DNA from: an uncultured bacterium
GTDB taxonomy: Bacteria; Cyanobacteriota; Vampirovibrionia; Gastranaerophilales; Gastranaerophilaceae
Reading direction: 5' to 3'
DNA: 18,259 bases
Assembly: GCA_902782905.1 (NCBI GenBank)
Contig: CACZPB010000065.1
Coordinates: 1 to 18,259, forward strand
Each line of letters starts with the position of its first letter. Within the stretch, counting starts at the first letter, position 1. The notes under the pieces are model-generated. The model saw nothing but the letters and a program-made list of their open reading frames with translations, did not search any database and was not told the DNA's origin. Positions 1 through 6,455 of the stretch are shown here, piece by piece. Made by a program: the position numbers and the translations under genes.

Positions 1-52
1 CACTTCGCTTGGGACGAAGGGGTCGCACGTTCGAATCGTGTCATCCCGACCA
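1..52 (+). tRNA. tRNA-Pro(UGG), 5'-truncated by the window edge
   Basis: Only the 3' half of the gene is present. The anticodon stem pairs 3-7 (CTTCG) with 15-19 (CGAAG) around the loop CTTGGGA, which puts anticodon TGG at 10-12 after the invariant T33. A variable loop (20-24) follows. The T arm pairs 25-29 with 37-41 (the outer pair is G-T) around the loop TTCGAAT. The acceptor 3' strand is CATCCCG (42-48), then discriminator A49 and an encoded CCA (50-52). The D arm and the 5' acceptor strand lie outside the window. The product reads proline CCN codons. An intrinsic terminator follows six bases later. Confidence 0.93.
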
Positions 53-91
53 TTTAGAAAAGACTTACAGAAATGTAGGTCTTTTTTTGTT
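32..91 (+). repeat. tRNA-Pro tail/terminator repeat, copy 1 (intact)
   Basis: This is the reference copy. It runs from the T loop of tRNA-Pro through the CCA end and the terminator. It recurs nearly unchanged 99 bp downstream at 131-190 and in a more decayed form near 203-250. Confidence 0.8.
58..88 (+). terminator. Intrinsic terminator of tRNA-Pro
   Basis: Stem 58-68 (AAAAGACTTAC) pairs with 75-85 (GTAGGTCTTTT) with one G-T pair, around the loop AGAAAT. The stem runs into seven T's at 82-88. It sits directly after the tRNA CCA end. Confidence 0.85.
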
Positions 92-130
92 GAAATCATT
101 AATCGTGGAGTTGCACATACATTTCCCCCT

Positions 131-190
131 CGAATCGTGTCATACAGACCATTTAGAAAAAACTTACAGAAATGTAGGTCTTTTTTTTTG
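131..190 (+). repeat. tRNA-Pro tail/terminator repeat, copy 2 (remnant)
   Basis: This stretch matches 32-91 at an offset of 99 bp. By eye the differences are two bases in the acceptor strand (CATCCCG becomes CATACAG), one in the terminator stem (G to A at 161) and the length of the T run. The ACCA end and the hairpin (157-167 with 174-184, T tract to 189) are kept. No upstream anticodon arm can be recognised, so it cannot encode a tRNA. The second hairpin may still act as a backup terminator. Confidence 0.8.
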
Positions 191-202
191 TTAAAACGAT
201 TT

Positions 203-250
203 ATCGTGTAATACCGACCTTTAAAAAAACTTATCAAATGATAAGTTTTT
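203..250 (+). repeat. tRNA-Pro tail/terminator repeat, copy 3 (decayed)
   Basis: The order of elements is the same (ATCGTGT, a short spacer, CCGACC, TTTA, A-rich, CTTA, hairpin, T run), but several indels and substitutions separate it from copies 1 and 2. Both hairpin arms have changed and still pair. Confidence 0.5.
225..250. terminator. Bidirectional terminator between the tRNA-Pro region and the minus-strand cluster
   Basis: A perfect 11-bp stem pairs 225-235 (AAAAACTTATC) with 240-250 around the loop AAAT. There are A's on one side and T's on the other, so it can stop transcription in both directions. It touches the stop codon of the minus-strand metallopeptidase gene at 249-251. Confidence 0.7.
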
Positions 251-764
251 ATTTCTTCACTTCCGGTCCGTCTAAAAGCCAATATGTGTACATTGTTTCC
301 GAATCGTATTTTTTCCCTTTTACCAAACCCTTAAATACTTCTGCCACAAATTCTTTTCCGTCATCATCCTGAATCGCACGTTCTGAAACAGCTTTTTTTA
401 CAGCGTCTTTATTAACAGTGTTCCAAATTTTTTGACGTTCCGCTTTTGGAGGCATTTGCTGAAAATGAAGCCAGTGTCCTATTTCATGCAACAGCGCATC
501 ATACCGTTCTTCTATAGGTTTTGTAAAATTAGATTTAGAAATAAATACATAGATTTTGTCAAAAACTTTTACGCAAGAGGAAAGTTTTGTAATATATTTT
601 GAACGAAATGCTATATCGGCGGGAAGCTTGTCAACTTTGCCCTCCAAAAGTTTAAACCCTTCTTGCTTATATTGTTGAGCTTTGGCGTTATTCTTATTAA
701 TCTTTAATAATGTATTGTACATAACATTATATTTAACAGCAGTAACTTTGTTCAAAAAACTCAT
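249..764 (-). CDS. Putative HExxH zinc metallopeptidase (171 aa)
   Basis: This is a small, probably cytoplasmic protein. The motif H-E-I-G-H-W-L-H lies at residues 93-100, so H93 and H97 would bind zinc and E94 would be the catalytic base, as in zincin peptidases. Acidic residues 40-50 positions later (E138 and E142 in KEFVAEVF) could supply the third ligand of a gluzincin. No signal peptide or membrane segment is visible, and I do not recognise a named family. The start is supported by GAGGTG 8 nt upstream. The ATG overlaps the stop of the upstream acyltransferase-like gene by 4 bp (ATGA type), so the two are probably translationally coupled. It is the last gene of the 2118-249 cluster. The substrate is unknown; proteolysis is inferred from the motif alone. 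Confidence 0.75.
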   Translation of the reverse strand: MSFLNKVTAVKYNVMYNTLLKINKNNAKAQQYKQEGFKLLEGKVDKLPADIAFRSKYITKLSSCVKVFDKIYVFISKSNFTKPIEERYDALLHEIGHWLHFQQMPPKAERQKIWNTVNKDAVKKAVSERAIQDDDGKEFVAEVFKGLVKGKKYDSETMYTYWLLDGPEVKK

Positions 765-1651
765 AGATTAAACACCTCGCCCTTACTGTTTTCTAAATCT
801 GCTTTTGCATTATATTTGACTTCTTCCAGTTTTTTCACTAAAAATCCCGATATATAAGGGACTATTTCATCTTTTTTTATAGGGCTGCCTCCATGTGTCA
901 AAACTTTTGAGCCTAATTTTTCTGTGACTGAATATTCGTCACCTTTTTTTGAAAAATCAACCGAATCCCCTATATGAATAGCTGAAAGTTCCTTTTTGTG
1001 CGCAAAACCCAATGGTATAACTTTGATTTTATCTTTTATCTCAAGCACTTTTTTTATAATAGACGATACTCCGGCTTGGAATTTCCAACTTAACGGCAAA
1101 AAAGGAAATGCACAAAATGCTCCTTCAGGAAAAAGAAACAAATTTATCTTCCCGCTGCTCAACTGTTCAACAGTTTCTGATATTATACGAGAATTGTGTT
1201 GTCTGCTGCTTCCTTTTAATTTTGCTTTTACAGGTACTACTCCAAGCCACTTGTATGTATCACCGCCATCAGGCTGTGAATTCAGAACATTTTCATTTGC
1301 GAACACCTTGCTTCTGGGACAAATATCAGATTTATTATTATAAACATATTCCCGATATAATAATGTATTAAAAAATTTAGCAATTTTAATATCCCGCATG
1401 GCATTTGCGGTGTGATTCATAATAAAAATAGCCGGCTCACAAGACTCTGCAATATCCATAAGTCTGCCTGACTCGACATTCACTTCAACTGTTTCTTTGC
1501 AGGAGTTTCTGAGCATGCCATAGCATTGTTTTATATAATCACCGCTATCTTGACTGACACGCTTTAAATTTTTATCTGCAATATTTTTATAAAGAGAAGC
1601 AGAGCCTCTAAAGCCCTGCCCCCTCTTAATATCAATTTTATCTATTTTCAT
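761..1651 (-). CDS. Divergent PlsC/LPLAT-like acyltransferase (296 aa)
   Basis: Several features resemble the glycerophospholipid acyltransferase (PlsC) fold. There is a hydrophobic strand ending in N-H (residues 79-80) followed by D87. The block LFLFPEGAF (171-179) matches the FPEG substrate-binding motif. A K-F-Q-A-G segment (190-194) follows, and then a strand VIPLGFAH (211-218) like the late V-P motif. The usual H-x4-D is here H80-x6-D87, so the catalytic geometry is atypical and activity is uncertain. If active, it would transfer a fatty acyl group to a lipid or other hydroxyl acceptor at the inner membrane. The protein starts MKIDKI and has FRG at 14-16, resembling the starts of its two upstream neighbours. 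Its ATG lies 2 nt after the previous stop with no SD, which suggests coupled translation. Confidence 0.6.
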   Translation of the reverse strand: MKIDKIDIKRGQGFRGSASLYKNIADKNLKRVSQDSGDYIKQCYGMLRNSCKETVEVNVESGRLMDIAESCEPAIFIMNHTANAMRDIKIAKFFNTLLYREYVYNNKSDICPRSKVFANENVLNSQPDGGDTYKWLGVVPVKAKLKGSSRQHNSRIISETVEQLSSGKINLFLFPEGAFCAFPFLPLSWKFQAGVSSIIKKVLEIKDKIKVIPLGFAHKKELSAIHIGDSVDFSKKGDEYSVTEKLGSKVLTHGGSPIKKDEIVPYISGFLVKKLEEVKYNAKADLENSKGEVFNL

Positions 1652-1653
1652 AA

Positions 1654-1869
1654 TTAGTCACAAGAGCTATAGTCAAAACAAATGTTTTCTTCACCCATAC
1701 CGTCATTTGCTTTTACAAAATCTTCAACTTTACTATCCGGTTTTGACAAACCTTTTACAAAAGTATCTGCTGCAACACCTGCTGCTAATCCTGTCATACC
1801 AACTACAGTATTTTTTACGATTTGAGCTTTGTTTCCAAATGTTGTTACACCAATTGCATTAATTCTCAT
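1654..1869 (-). CDS. Small unknown protein with N-terminal FG tag and Gly/Ala-rich segment (71 aa)
   Basis: I do not recognise a family. The ATG at 1867-1869 is preferred over an in-frame GTG 15 nt upstream because AAAGGA sits 6 nt before it. The protein begins MRINAI with FG at residues 10-11, the same pattern as the genes on either side. A Gly/Ala-rich hydrophobic stretch at about residues 18-38 (TVVGMTGLAAGVAADTFV) could be a single amphipathic or membrane helix. The acidic C-terminus contains two cysteines in CFDYSSC. It sits between the 74-aa protein and the acyltransferase-like gene in one compact minus-strand cluster. A role at the membrane, or as a secreted peptide, is speculation. 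Confidence 0.65.
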   Translation of the reverse strand: MRINAIGVTTFGNKAQIVKNTVVGMTGLAAGVAADTFVKGLSKPDSKVEDFVKANDGMGEENICFDYSSCD

Positions 1870-1893
1870 ATTTTTTCCTTTCACTTATTACCC

Positions 1894-2118
1894 CTAGTCA
1901 GGGAACTTAACACTGTCCTTTATTTTTTTTATTCTTGATATTATCTTATAAACCGAAAACAGAGCAATGGCGAATTTTCCCGCACTCTTGAATGGTTCTT
2001 TGCATTTATACAAAATTCCGTCCATTTTATATCTTAATATTGTTGGCGGCGTTGCAGATTGTTGTTGAAAGCGGAGTCTTGCTCCGAAATTTGTACTATT
2101 TATATTTTTAATATTCAT
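1894..2118 (-). CDS. Small unknown basic protein with N-terminal FGA tag (74 aa)
   Basis: This is the first gene of the four-gene minus-strand cluster, with no recognised family. It starts MNIKNI, with FGA at residues 11-13, matching the start pattern of the next two genes. The middle and C-terminus are basic (many K and R), with a short hydrophobic helix near residues 48-60 (FAIALFSVYKII). No SD precedes the ATG. A weak -10-like TACAAT lies about 13 nt upstream on the minus strand, so the leader would be very short. The divergent permease gene begins 95 bp away. Reality is supported by the shared N-terminal pattern, the cluster position and the lack of any better frame. Confidence 0.6.
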   Translation of the reverse strand: MNIKNINSTNFGARLRFQQQSATPPTILRYKMDGILYKCKEPFKSAGKFAIALFSVYKIISRIKKIKDSVKFPD

Positions 2119-2201
2119 AATTTGTAAAAATATTGTATCATATATTATTTATATCATCATAAAAGTATATACGATTTTTATAAAAATTTACATTTTTAGT
2201 T

Positions 2202-2207
2202 TAAAAT
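2202..2207 (+). promoter_or_regulatory. -10 box (TAAAAT) 6 nt before the permease ATG
   Basis: TAAAAT ends 6 nt before the ATG at 2214, which puts the expected transcription start at or next to the start codon. No SD is present, so the mRNA may be leaderless. No good -35 is visible, and the region is so AT-rich that a chance match is possible. Confidence 0.35.
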
Positions 2208-2213
2208 ATTTTT

Positions 2214-3020
2214 ATGAAGAAAGCATTTTTATATTTCATCTTAATTTTACTTGGATTATCAATGATAATTCCGTTTTTAATGATGTTTTTGATTTCTTTA
2301 AGCGGAGAAGAAAGCATATTTACGAATTACAAAAACATCAATCTATCATTTTGTGCATATAAAAATGTTTTTCACTCAATTCCTGTTGCAAAATACTTTT
2401 TAAACAGCACAATTGTAGCTCTGTTCACTACTCTTGGGCAAGTTATCGTTTCCGCACTTGCAGGATATGGTTTTGCAAGACTTGAATTCAAAGGAAAAGA
2501 AATATTATTCTTTATAATAATTTTAACAATGATGGTTCCTCCGCAAGTTAATATCGTACCGCTTTTTTATTTAATGAGTAAACTCGGCTGGATAAACACA
2601 TATCAAGCATTAATCGTCCCCGGAATATTTGGCGGCTTTGGTGTATTTTTTATGAGGCAGTACTTTATGAACTTTGAAAAAGAGCTTGATGATGCCTCAA
2701 AACTCGACGGATGCAATGTTTTTCAAACGTTTTTCAAAATCGCACTTCCTTGTGCTGCACCTGCTATTGCAACCTTAAGTATTTTCACGTTTGTAACAAC
2801 ATGGAACAGCTTTATGTGGCCGCTTATCGTTACCAATACGGAAAATATGCGGACACTCGCTGTCGGACTTACAATATTCAAAAGTTCTTTTAGAGAAGTT
2901 ACCCTATGGGGTGAGCTTATGGCTTGTTCTTGCATTTGTTCAATACCTGTTATTGCGGTATTTTTAATCGGCAAAAAATATCTAATCAACAATCCTATGG
3001 ACGGAGCCATTAAGGGATAA
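2214..3020 (+). CDS. Carbohydrate ABC transporter permease, MalG/UgpE type (268 aa)
   Basis: This is an inner-membrane permease subunit for uptake of a sugar or related solute. About six hydrophobic segments are visible (near residues 5-28, 65-88, 97-119, 130-150, 182-206 and 235-253). The cytoplasmic EAA loop that contacts the ABC ATPase is clear at about 157-179: ELDDASKLDG, then KIALP, matching the MalG-family pattern EAAxxDG...I.LP. Length and topology are normal for the family, and the C-terminal MDGAIKG resembles the usual D-G-A-x-K-G ending. The partner permease, the binding protein and the ATPase are all missing from the window, and the gene stands alone between minus-strand genes. 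The substrate cannot be deduced. It ends 2 bp before a convergent gene, with no terminator seen between them. Confidence 0.9.
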   Translation: MKKAFLYFILILLGLSMIIPFLMMFLISLSGEESIFTNYKNINLSFCAYKNVFHSIPVAKYFLNSTIVALFTTLGQVIVSALAGYGFARLEFKGKEILFFIIILTMMVPPQVNIVPLFYLMSKLGWINTYQALIVPGIFGGFGVFFMRQYFMNFEKELDDASKLDGCNVFQTFFKIALPCAAPAIATLSIFTFVTTWNSFMWPLIVTNTENMRTLAVGLTIFKSSFREVTLWGELMACSCICSIPVIAVFLIGKKYLINNPMDGAIKG

Positions 3021-3022
3021 TT

Positions 3023-3649
3023 TTACTTAATATTTGGAAATGCATAAATATCACCTTCAGAACTTCTCCATTTTATGAAGCCTGTTTTTGGCATTTTATC
3101 TAAATCATAAACAGATACAAGTGCCCAATTCCCTCTTATTGCTGTAACCTTAATCTGTTTAACATAGTTCATTTTACCAATACATTGTGATAAGTCTTCA
3201 CTCTTAGCTCTTAGAACTTCAACTTCATCCGGAGTATCTTTGAGCATTCTGAGCCCGTATTTTCTGCCATACATATTATAAAAACTTATCCAAGGTAAGA
3301 ATTGGAACCTATCCTCCGTTTGAACCCAACCTTTTAAACCCTTATTTTTATCGTAAATAATTTCGATCCAATTGTCATCACCAATATCAGATACATACAA
3401 AAAGCCGAGCTTCTTTTCATTTATAAGAAACGCAAAAATTCCATCCGGCATAGTTTCTGGATTATACGAAAAATCTATTGTTCTTATGACTTTTGAATTC
3501 ACATCCGGCTCTGAATATATCGTAACAGCTTCACCTGTTTGATACAAACCAAGCGCAGTTTTTGGAATATTATTCATATAATATGGCTGTGTATCCGCAA
3601 AAACCGGAAGCACAAACAGCATACAAAAAATTATTAACAACTTTTTCAT
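3023..3649 (-). CDS. Secreted protein with SH3-like domain (208 aa)
   Basis: The N-terminus is a clear signal peptide: two lysines, a hydrophobic core, and a V-F-A cleavage site after residue 18. There is no lipobox cysteine. Residues about 38-115 look like a bacterial SH3 (SH3b) domain: VTIYSEPDVNSKVI, later WIEIIYDKNKGLKGWV, the typical 'strand, Asp/Gly, GWV' ending. Residues about 130-200 (LRMLKDTPDEVEVL, NWALVSVYD, TGFIKWR) may form a second, more diverged SH3-like unit. SH3b domains usually bind cell-wall peptides or other surface ligands. An SD-like AGAGGA precedes the ATG. It lies downstream of pheT and the 67-aa gene in the same direction, with a 37-bp gap, and is probably cotranscribed. 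The specific function is unknown. Confidence 0.7.
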   Translation of the reverse strand: MKKLLIIFCMLFVLPVFADTQPYYMNNIPKTALGLYQTGEAVTIYSEPDVNSKVIRTIDFSYNPETMPDGIFAFLINEKKLGFLYVSDIGDDNWIEIIYDKNKGLKGWVQTEDRFQFLPWISFYNMYGRKYGLRMLKDTPDEVEVLRAKSEDLSQCIGKMNYVKQIKVTAIRGNWALVSVYDLDKMPKTGFIKWRSSEGDIYAFPNIK

Positions 3650-3686
3650 AATAATCCTCTTCTGTTTTTTAAACGACTGACATTTA

Positions 3687-3890
3687 TTATTTGTTCAAAG
3701 ATTTAACAAAAGTATCATATTTAGCCTGATTTTCACCACTCCAAAAAGATTCTGTTTGCATATATTCTCTTTTTGCAAGAATGTCCTTTGATGGTTCAAA
3801 TTTTGGCAAAATATTGACTTTTCTTACCAATGATTTAATTTTTCTGCATGCAATTTCTGTTTCTGCAGTCTTAATAGCCCTGATACTCAT
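3687..3890 (-). CDS. Small unknown protein (67 aa) downstream of pheT
   Basis: No family is recognised. The protein is basic in its first half (CRKIKSLVRKVNILPKF) and begins MSIRAI, echoing the M-x-I-x-x-I starts in the 1-2 kb cluster, but it lacks the following F-G. A full AGGAGG lies 11 nt before the ATG; this is a strong SD at a slightly long distance and supports translation. The gene starts 32 bp after the pheT stop and is probably in its transcript. There is no signal peptide or membrane segment. The C-terminal half contains aromatic residues in ESFWSGENQAKYDTFV. Confidence 0.6.
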   Translation of the reverse strand: MSIRAIKTAETEIACRKIKSLVRKVNILPKFEPSKDILAKREYMQTESFWSGENQAKYDTFVKSLNK

Positions 3891-3922
3891 ATCGACTAAT
3901 ACCTCCTATTTATTTAACAACT

Positions 3923-6397
3923 TTATTCACGGAATGACAAATCCGGCAAATTCTTTTTTAAAACGGAACGGACATTTGCCATTTGTGCTTCAATTGCATC
4001 ATCCGTCATTGTTGAATTTGCATCCTGCATTTTTATTCTGAATGCAACAGATTTAAATCCTTCTTTTACGTGCTCACCTTTATATACGTCAAAAACCTCG
4101 CAGCCGTTAAACAAATTGTTTGCTACACCTTTTTTAACAATCTTCTCCAACTCATCCCAAGAAACCGTTTCCGGTATTATTACCGCCAAATCTCGTTGCA
4201 CTTCCGGGAATTGAGGAAGTTTTTTATATCTCACGACACTTTCGTTAACAGTCTCTATTATTAAATTCAAATCGAGCTTGAACAAATATGCATCTTGATT
4301 AAGTTTCAGCTTACCTTTTAATTCCGGATGAATTTCACCATAATAGCCTACAACTTGCGGTTGTTTGCCCAAAAGCATTAAAACTGCAGTTTTATATGGG
4401 TGCAAACATTGATGTGAATTTGCAAGTTCTGAATCAGCAAGAAGCGACAGTTTTATTCTTCTTGAAAGTCCCAATTCTTCCAACACTTTATCAACAATGC
4501 CTTTTACGGTATAAAAATCTACCTTTCCAGTACATTGCCACATAGAATTTTGAATGTTGCCTGTGATAACACCTGCAAGAGTCAATGTTTCTTTAACACC
4601 CGAGTTTTTCTCATCTGTTTCAGAAACTTTCAAATAACTTCTGCCGATTTCATAACCCCAGAAATCTTTTTGACCGTTGTCATAATTGTACTTCATACAG
4701 TTCAAAAGACTCGCCATCAATGTTTGGCGCAACATTGCAAAATCTTCTGATGCAGGATTTTCAACATAAACAGCCTTTTCTTTATCAAAAGTTATATTGA
4801 ATTGTTTCAACAAGGGTTCGCCTATTAAGGATGATGTTTGAAGTTCGTTCAAACCGCTTGAGCGCATAATATTATGCACTTTTGTTATAACTTTCTCCGC
4901 CGCTGATATCTCTGCCATGCCGGATCTTGCCGGAAGCGTTGGAGTAATTTTATCATAACCGTTTATACGTGCGATTTCTTCTATCAAATCGACTTCTCTT
5001 GTAACATCCTCCGAACGGAAAGAAGGTACTTCAACTCTGCATGCAGCATCGTTTTTACCTAAGATTGTAAAACCTAACTTTTCAAGAATGCTCAAGCATT
5101 TTTCTGTTTCAATTTCGCAGCCCAAAACACGTTTAATTTGAGCATATCTCAATGTGATATTAATAGGTTCCGGCTTGTCATTTCCTGCCTCTACATAACC
5201 TTCAAACTTTGCGTCTGCATATTTAACAAGAAGTTCTACCGCTCTCATTAAACCCTTATGAACTGCCTGAATGTCAACTCCGCGTTCATATCTTGCACAG
5301 GCATCAGAACGATATCCGACACTTCTTGCGCTTCTTCTGTTTGATTGCGGAGTAAAATAAGCTGCCTCCAAGGCTAAATTCTTTGTATTTTCGTCAATTT
5401 CAGAATTATGTCCGCCAAAAACACCGCCTAAACAAACAGGCTCTTTTTCGGTCGCAATTACTACTGTTTCATGTGTAAGCGTTCTTTCTACTTCATCCAA
5501 AGTTACTAACTTTTCGCCTTCTTCAGCCCTTCTTACGCACAAATATCCGCTTAATTTGTCATAATCAAATGCGTGCAGAGGAGTCCCCTGTTCCAGCATT
5601 ACGTAATTTGTAATATCTACAACGTTGTTTATTGCACGAATTCCGGATGAAACAAGTCTTTTTTGCATCCAATCAGGAGAAGATTTAATGTTTATGTCCT
5701 TTAAAACACCTATTGAATAATATTTACAAACATCATCGTTCTTAATTTCTACTTTAAAATCTGCACCTTTTGAAAGTTCCGTAAGTTCAGGTGTTTTCAT
5801 TGGTCTATTAAATAATGCACTTAGCTCTCTTGCAATACCGACTACAGACATTTGGTCGCCTCTGTTTGCTGTCGGAGCCGTATGCAGAATATAATCCTTT
5901 TCAAACCCTAAAACATCTTCAACATTCAAGCCCAAACCTAAATTCGGGAATATTCTGTTCAAGATAAGGATACCGTCCTCTTCTTGATAATTACGATCGT
6001 TAACCCCCAACTCATCATCAGAGCAAAGCATACCTTGTGATTCAACCCCCCTTATAACAGCAGGTGTAAGCTCAAATTGTTCTCCGGTTTTCCTATCCAA
6101 GACTTTGCTGCCCACTGAAGCATAAGGAATTATTTGACCTTCCTGAATATTTTGCGCTCCGCAAACAACTGTTTTTACAGCAGATCCGGTGTTCACGGTA
6201 ACCAAATGTAATCTGTCACTGTTTGGATGCGCATCAATTTTTTCTATTTTTGCTGTAATTATATTTGTAAATTTAGGCTTTACTTCTTCTACTTCTTCAA
6301 CTTCCAAACCGCTCATAGTGAGTTCATGAGCTATCTGTTCAACTGTAATATCCTTTAAATCAACTAATTCATTTAACCAATTTAGTGAAACTTGCAT
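3923..6397 (-). CDS. pheT: Phenylalanine--tRNA ligase subunit beta
   Basis: This is the beta subunit of the (alpha-beta)2 PheRS, which charges tRNA-Phe; it carries tRNA binding and editing while alpha carries catalysis. At 824 aa it is full length. The domains run in the usual order: an N-terminal start (SLNWLNELVD), a tRNA-binding OB domain at about 40-155 (DAHPNSDRLHL, GVESQGMLCS), the B3/B4 editing region at about 220-400 (IRAINNVVDITNYVMLEQG), the B5 domain at about 410-485 (DVTREVDLIEEIARINGYDK), a catalytic-like core to about 700, and a C-terminal ferredoxin-fold anticodon-binding domain at about 727-824 (FPEVQRDLAVIIP). An SD-like AGAGGA and a TATAAT promoter lie just upstream. pheS is not next to it, unlike the pheST operons of many bacteria but as in Cyanobacteria. 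Two small genes follow in the same direction. Confidence 0.97.
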   Translation of the reverse strand: MQVSLNWLNELVDLKDITVEQIAHELTMSGLEVEEVEEVKPKFTNIITAKIEKIDAHPNSDRLHLVTVNTGSAVKTVVCGAQNIQEGQIIPYASVGSKVLDRKTGEQFELTPAVIRGVESQGMLCSDDELGVNDRNYQEEDGILILNRIFPNLGLGLNVEDVLGFEKDYILHTAPTANRGDQMSVVGIARELSALFNRPMKTPELTELSKGADFKVEIKNDDVCKYYSIGVLKDINIKSSPDWMQKRLVSSGIRAINNVVDITNYVMLEQGTPLHAFDYDKLSGYLCVRRAEEGEKLVTLDEVERTLTHETVVIATEKEPVCLGGVFGGHNSEIDENTKNLALEAAYFTPQSNRRSARSVGYRSDACARYERGVDIQAVHKGLMRAVELLVKYADAKFEGYVEAGNDKPEPINITLRYAQIKRVLGCEIETEKCLSILEKLGFTILGKNDAACRVEVPSFRSEDVTREVDLIEEIARINGYDKITPTLPARSGMAEISAAEKVITKVHNIMRSSGLNELQTSSLIGEPLLKQFNITFDKEKAVYVENPASEDFAMLRQTLMASLLNCMKYNYDNGQKDFWGYEIGRSYLKVSETDEKNSGVKETLTLAGVITGNIQNSMWQCTGKVDFYTVKGIVDKVLEELGLSRRIKLSLLADSELANSHQCLHPYKTAVLMLLGKQPQVVGYYGEIHPELKGKLKLNQDAYLFKLDLNLIIETVNESVVRYKKLPQFPEVQRDLAVIIPETVSWDELEKIVKKGVANNLFNGCEVFDVYKGEHVKEGFKSVAFRIKMQDANSTMTDDAIEAQMANVRSVLKKNLPDLSFRE

Positions 6398-6421
6398 AAT
6401 CCATCCTCTCTATTTGAATAA

Positions 6422-6450
6422 ATTATACAATAAAGGAATTTTTTATTAAA
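6422..6450 (-). promoter_or_regulatory. Promoter of pheT
   Basis: On the minus strand a perfect -10 TATAAT (6422-6427) follows a weaker -35 TTTAAT (6445-6450) at the ideal 17-bp spacing. The predicted start leaves a leader of about 18 nt carrying an SD-like AGAGGA. There is no room for a T-box or attenuator. The promoter lies just downstream of the HD-GYP stop, so pheT probably has its own transcript. Confidence 0.65.
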
Positions 6451-6455
6451 CAATT

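Noticed and set aside
9..194. 61-aa open frame with an internal repeat (ESCHPDHLEKTYRNVG / ESCHTDHLEKTYRNVG)
   Set aside because: It reads through the tRNA-Pro 3' end and its terminators; the repeated peptide is only the translation of the duplicated tRNA tail.
3891..6455. T-box, attenuator or riboswitch at pheT
   Set aside because: The predicted leader is only about 18 nt, too short for such an element.
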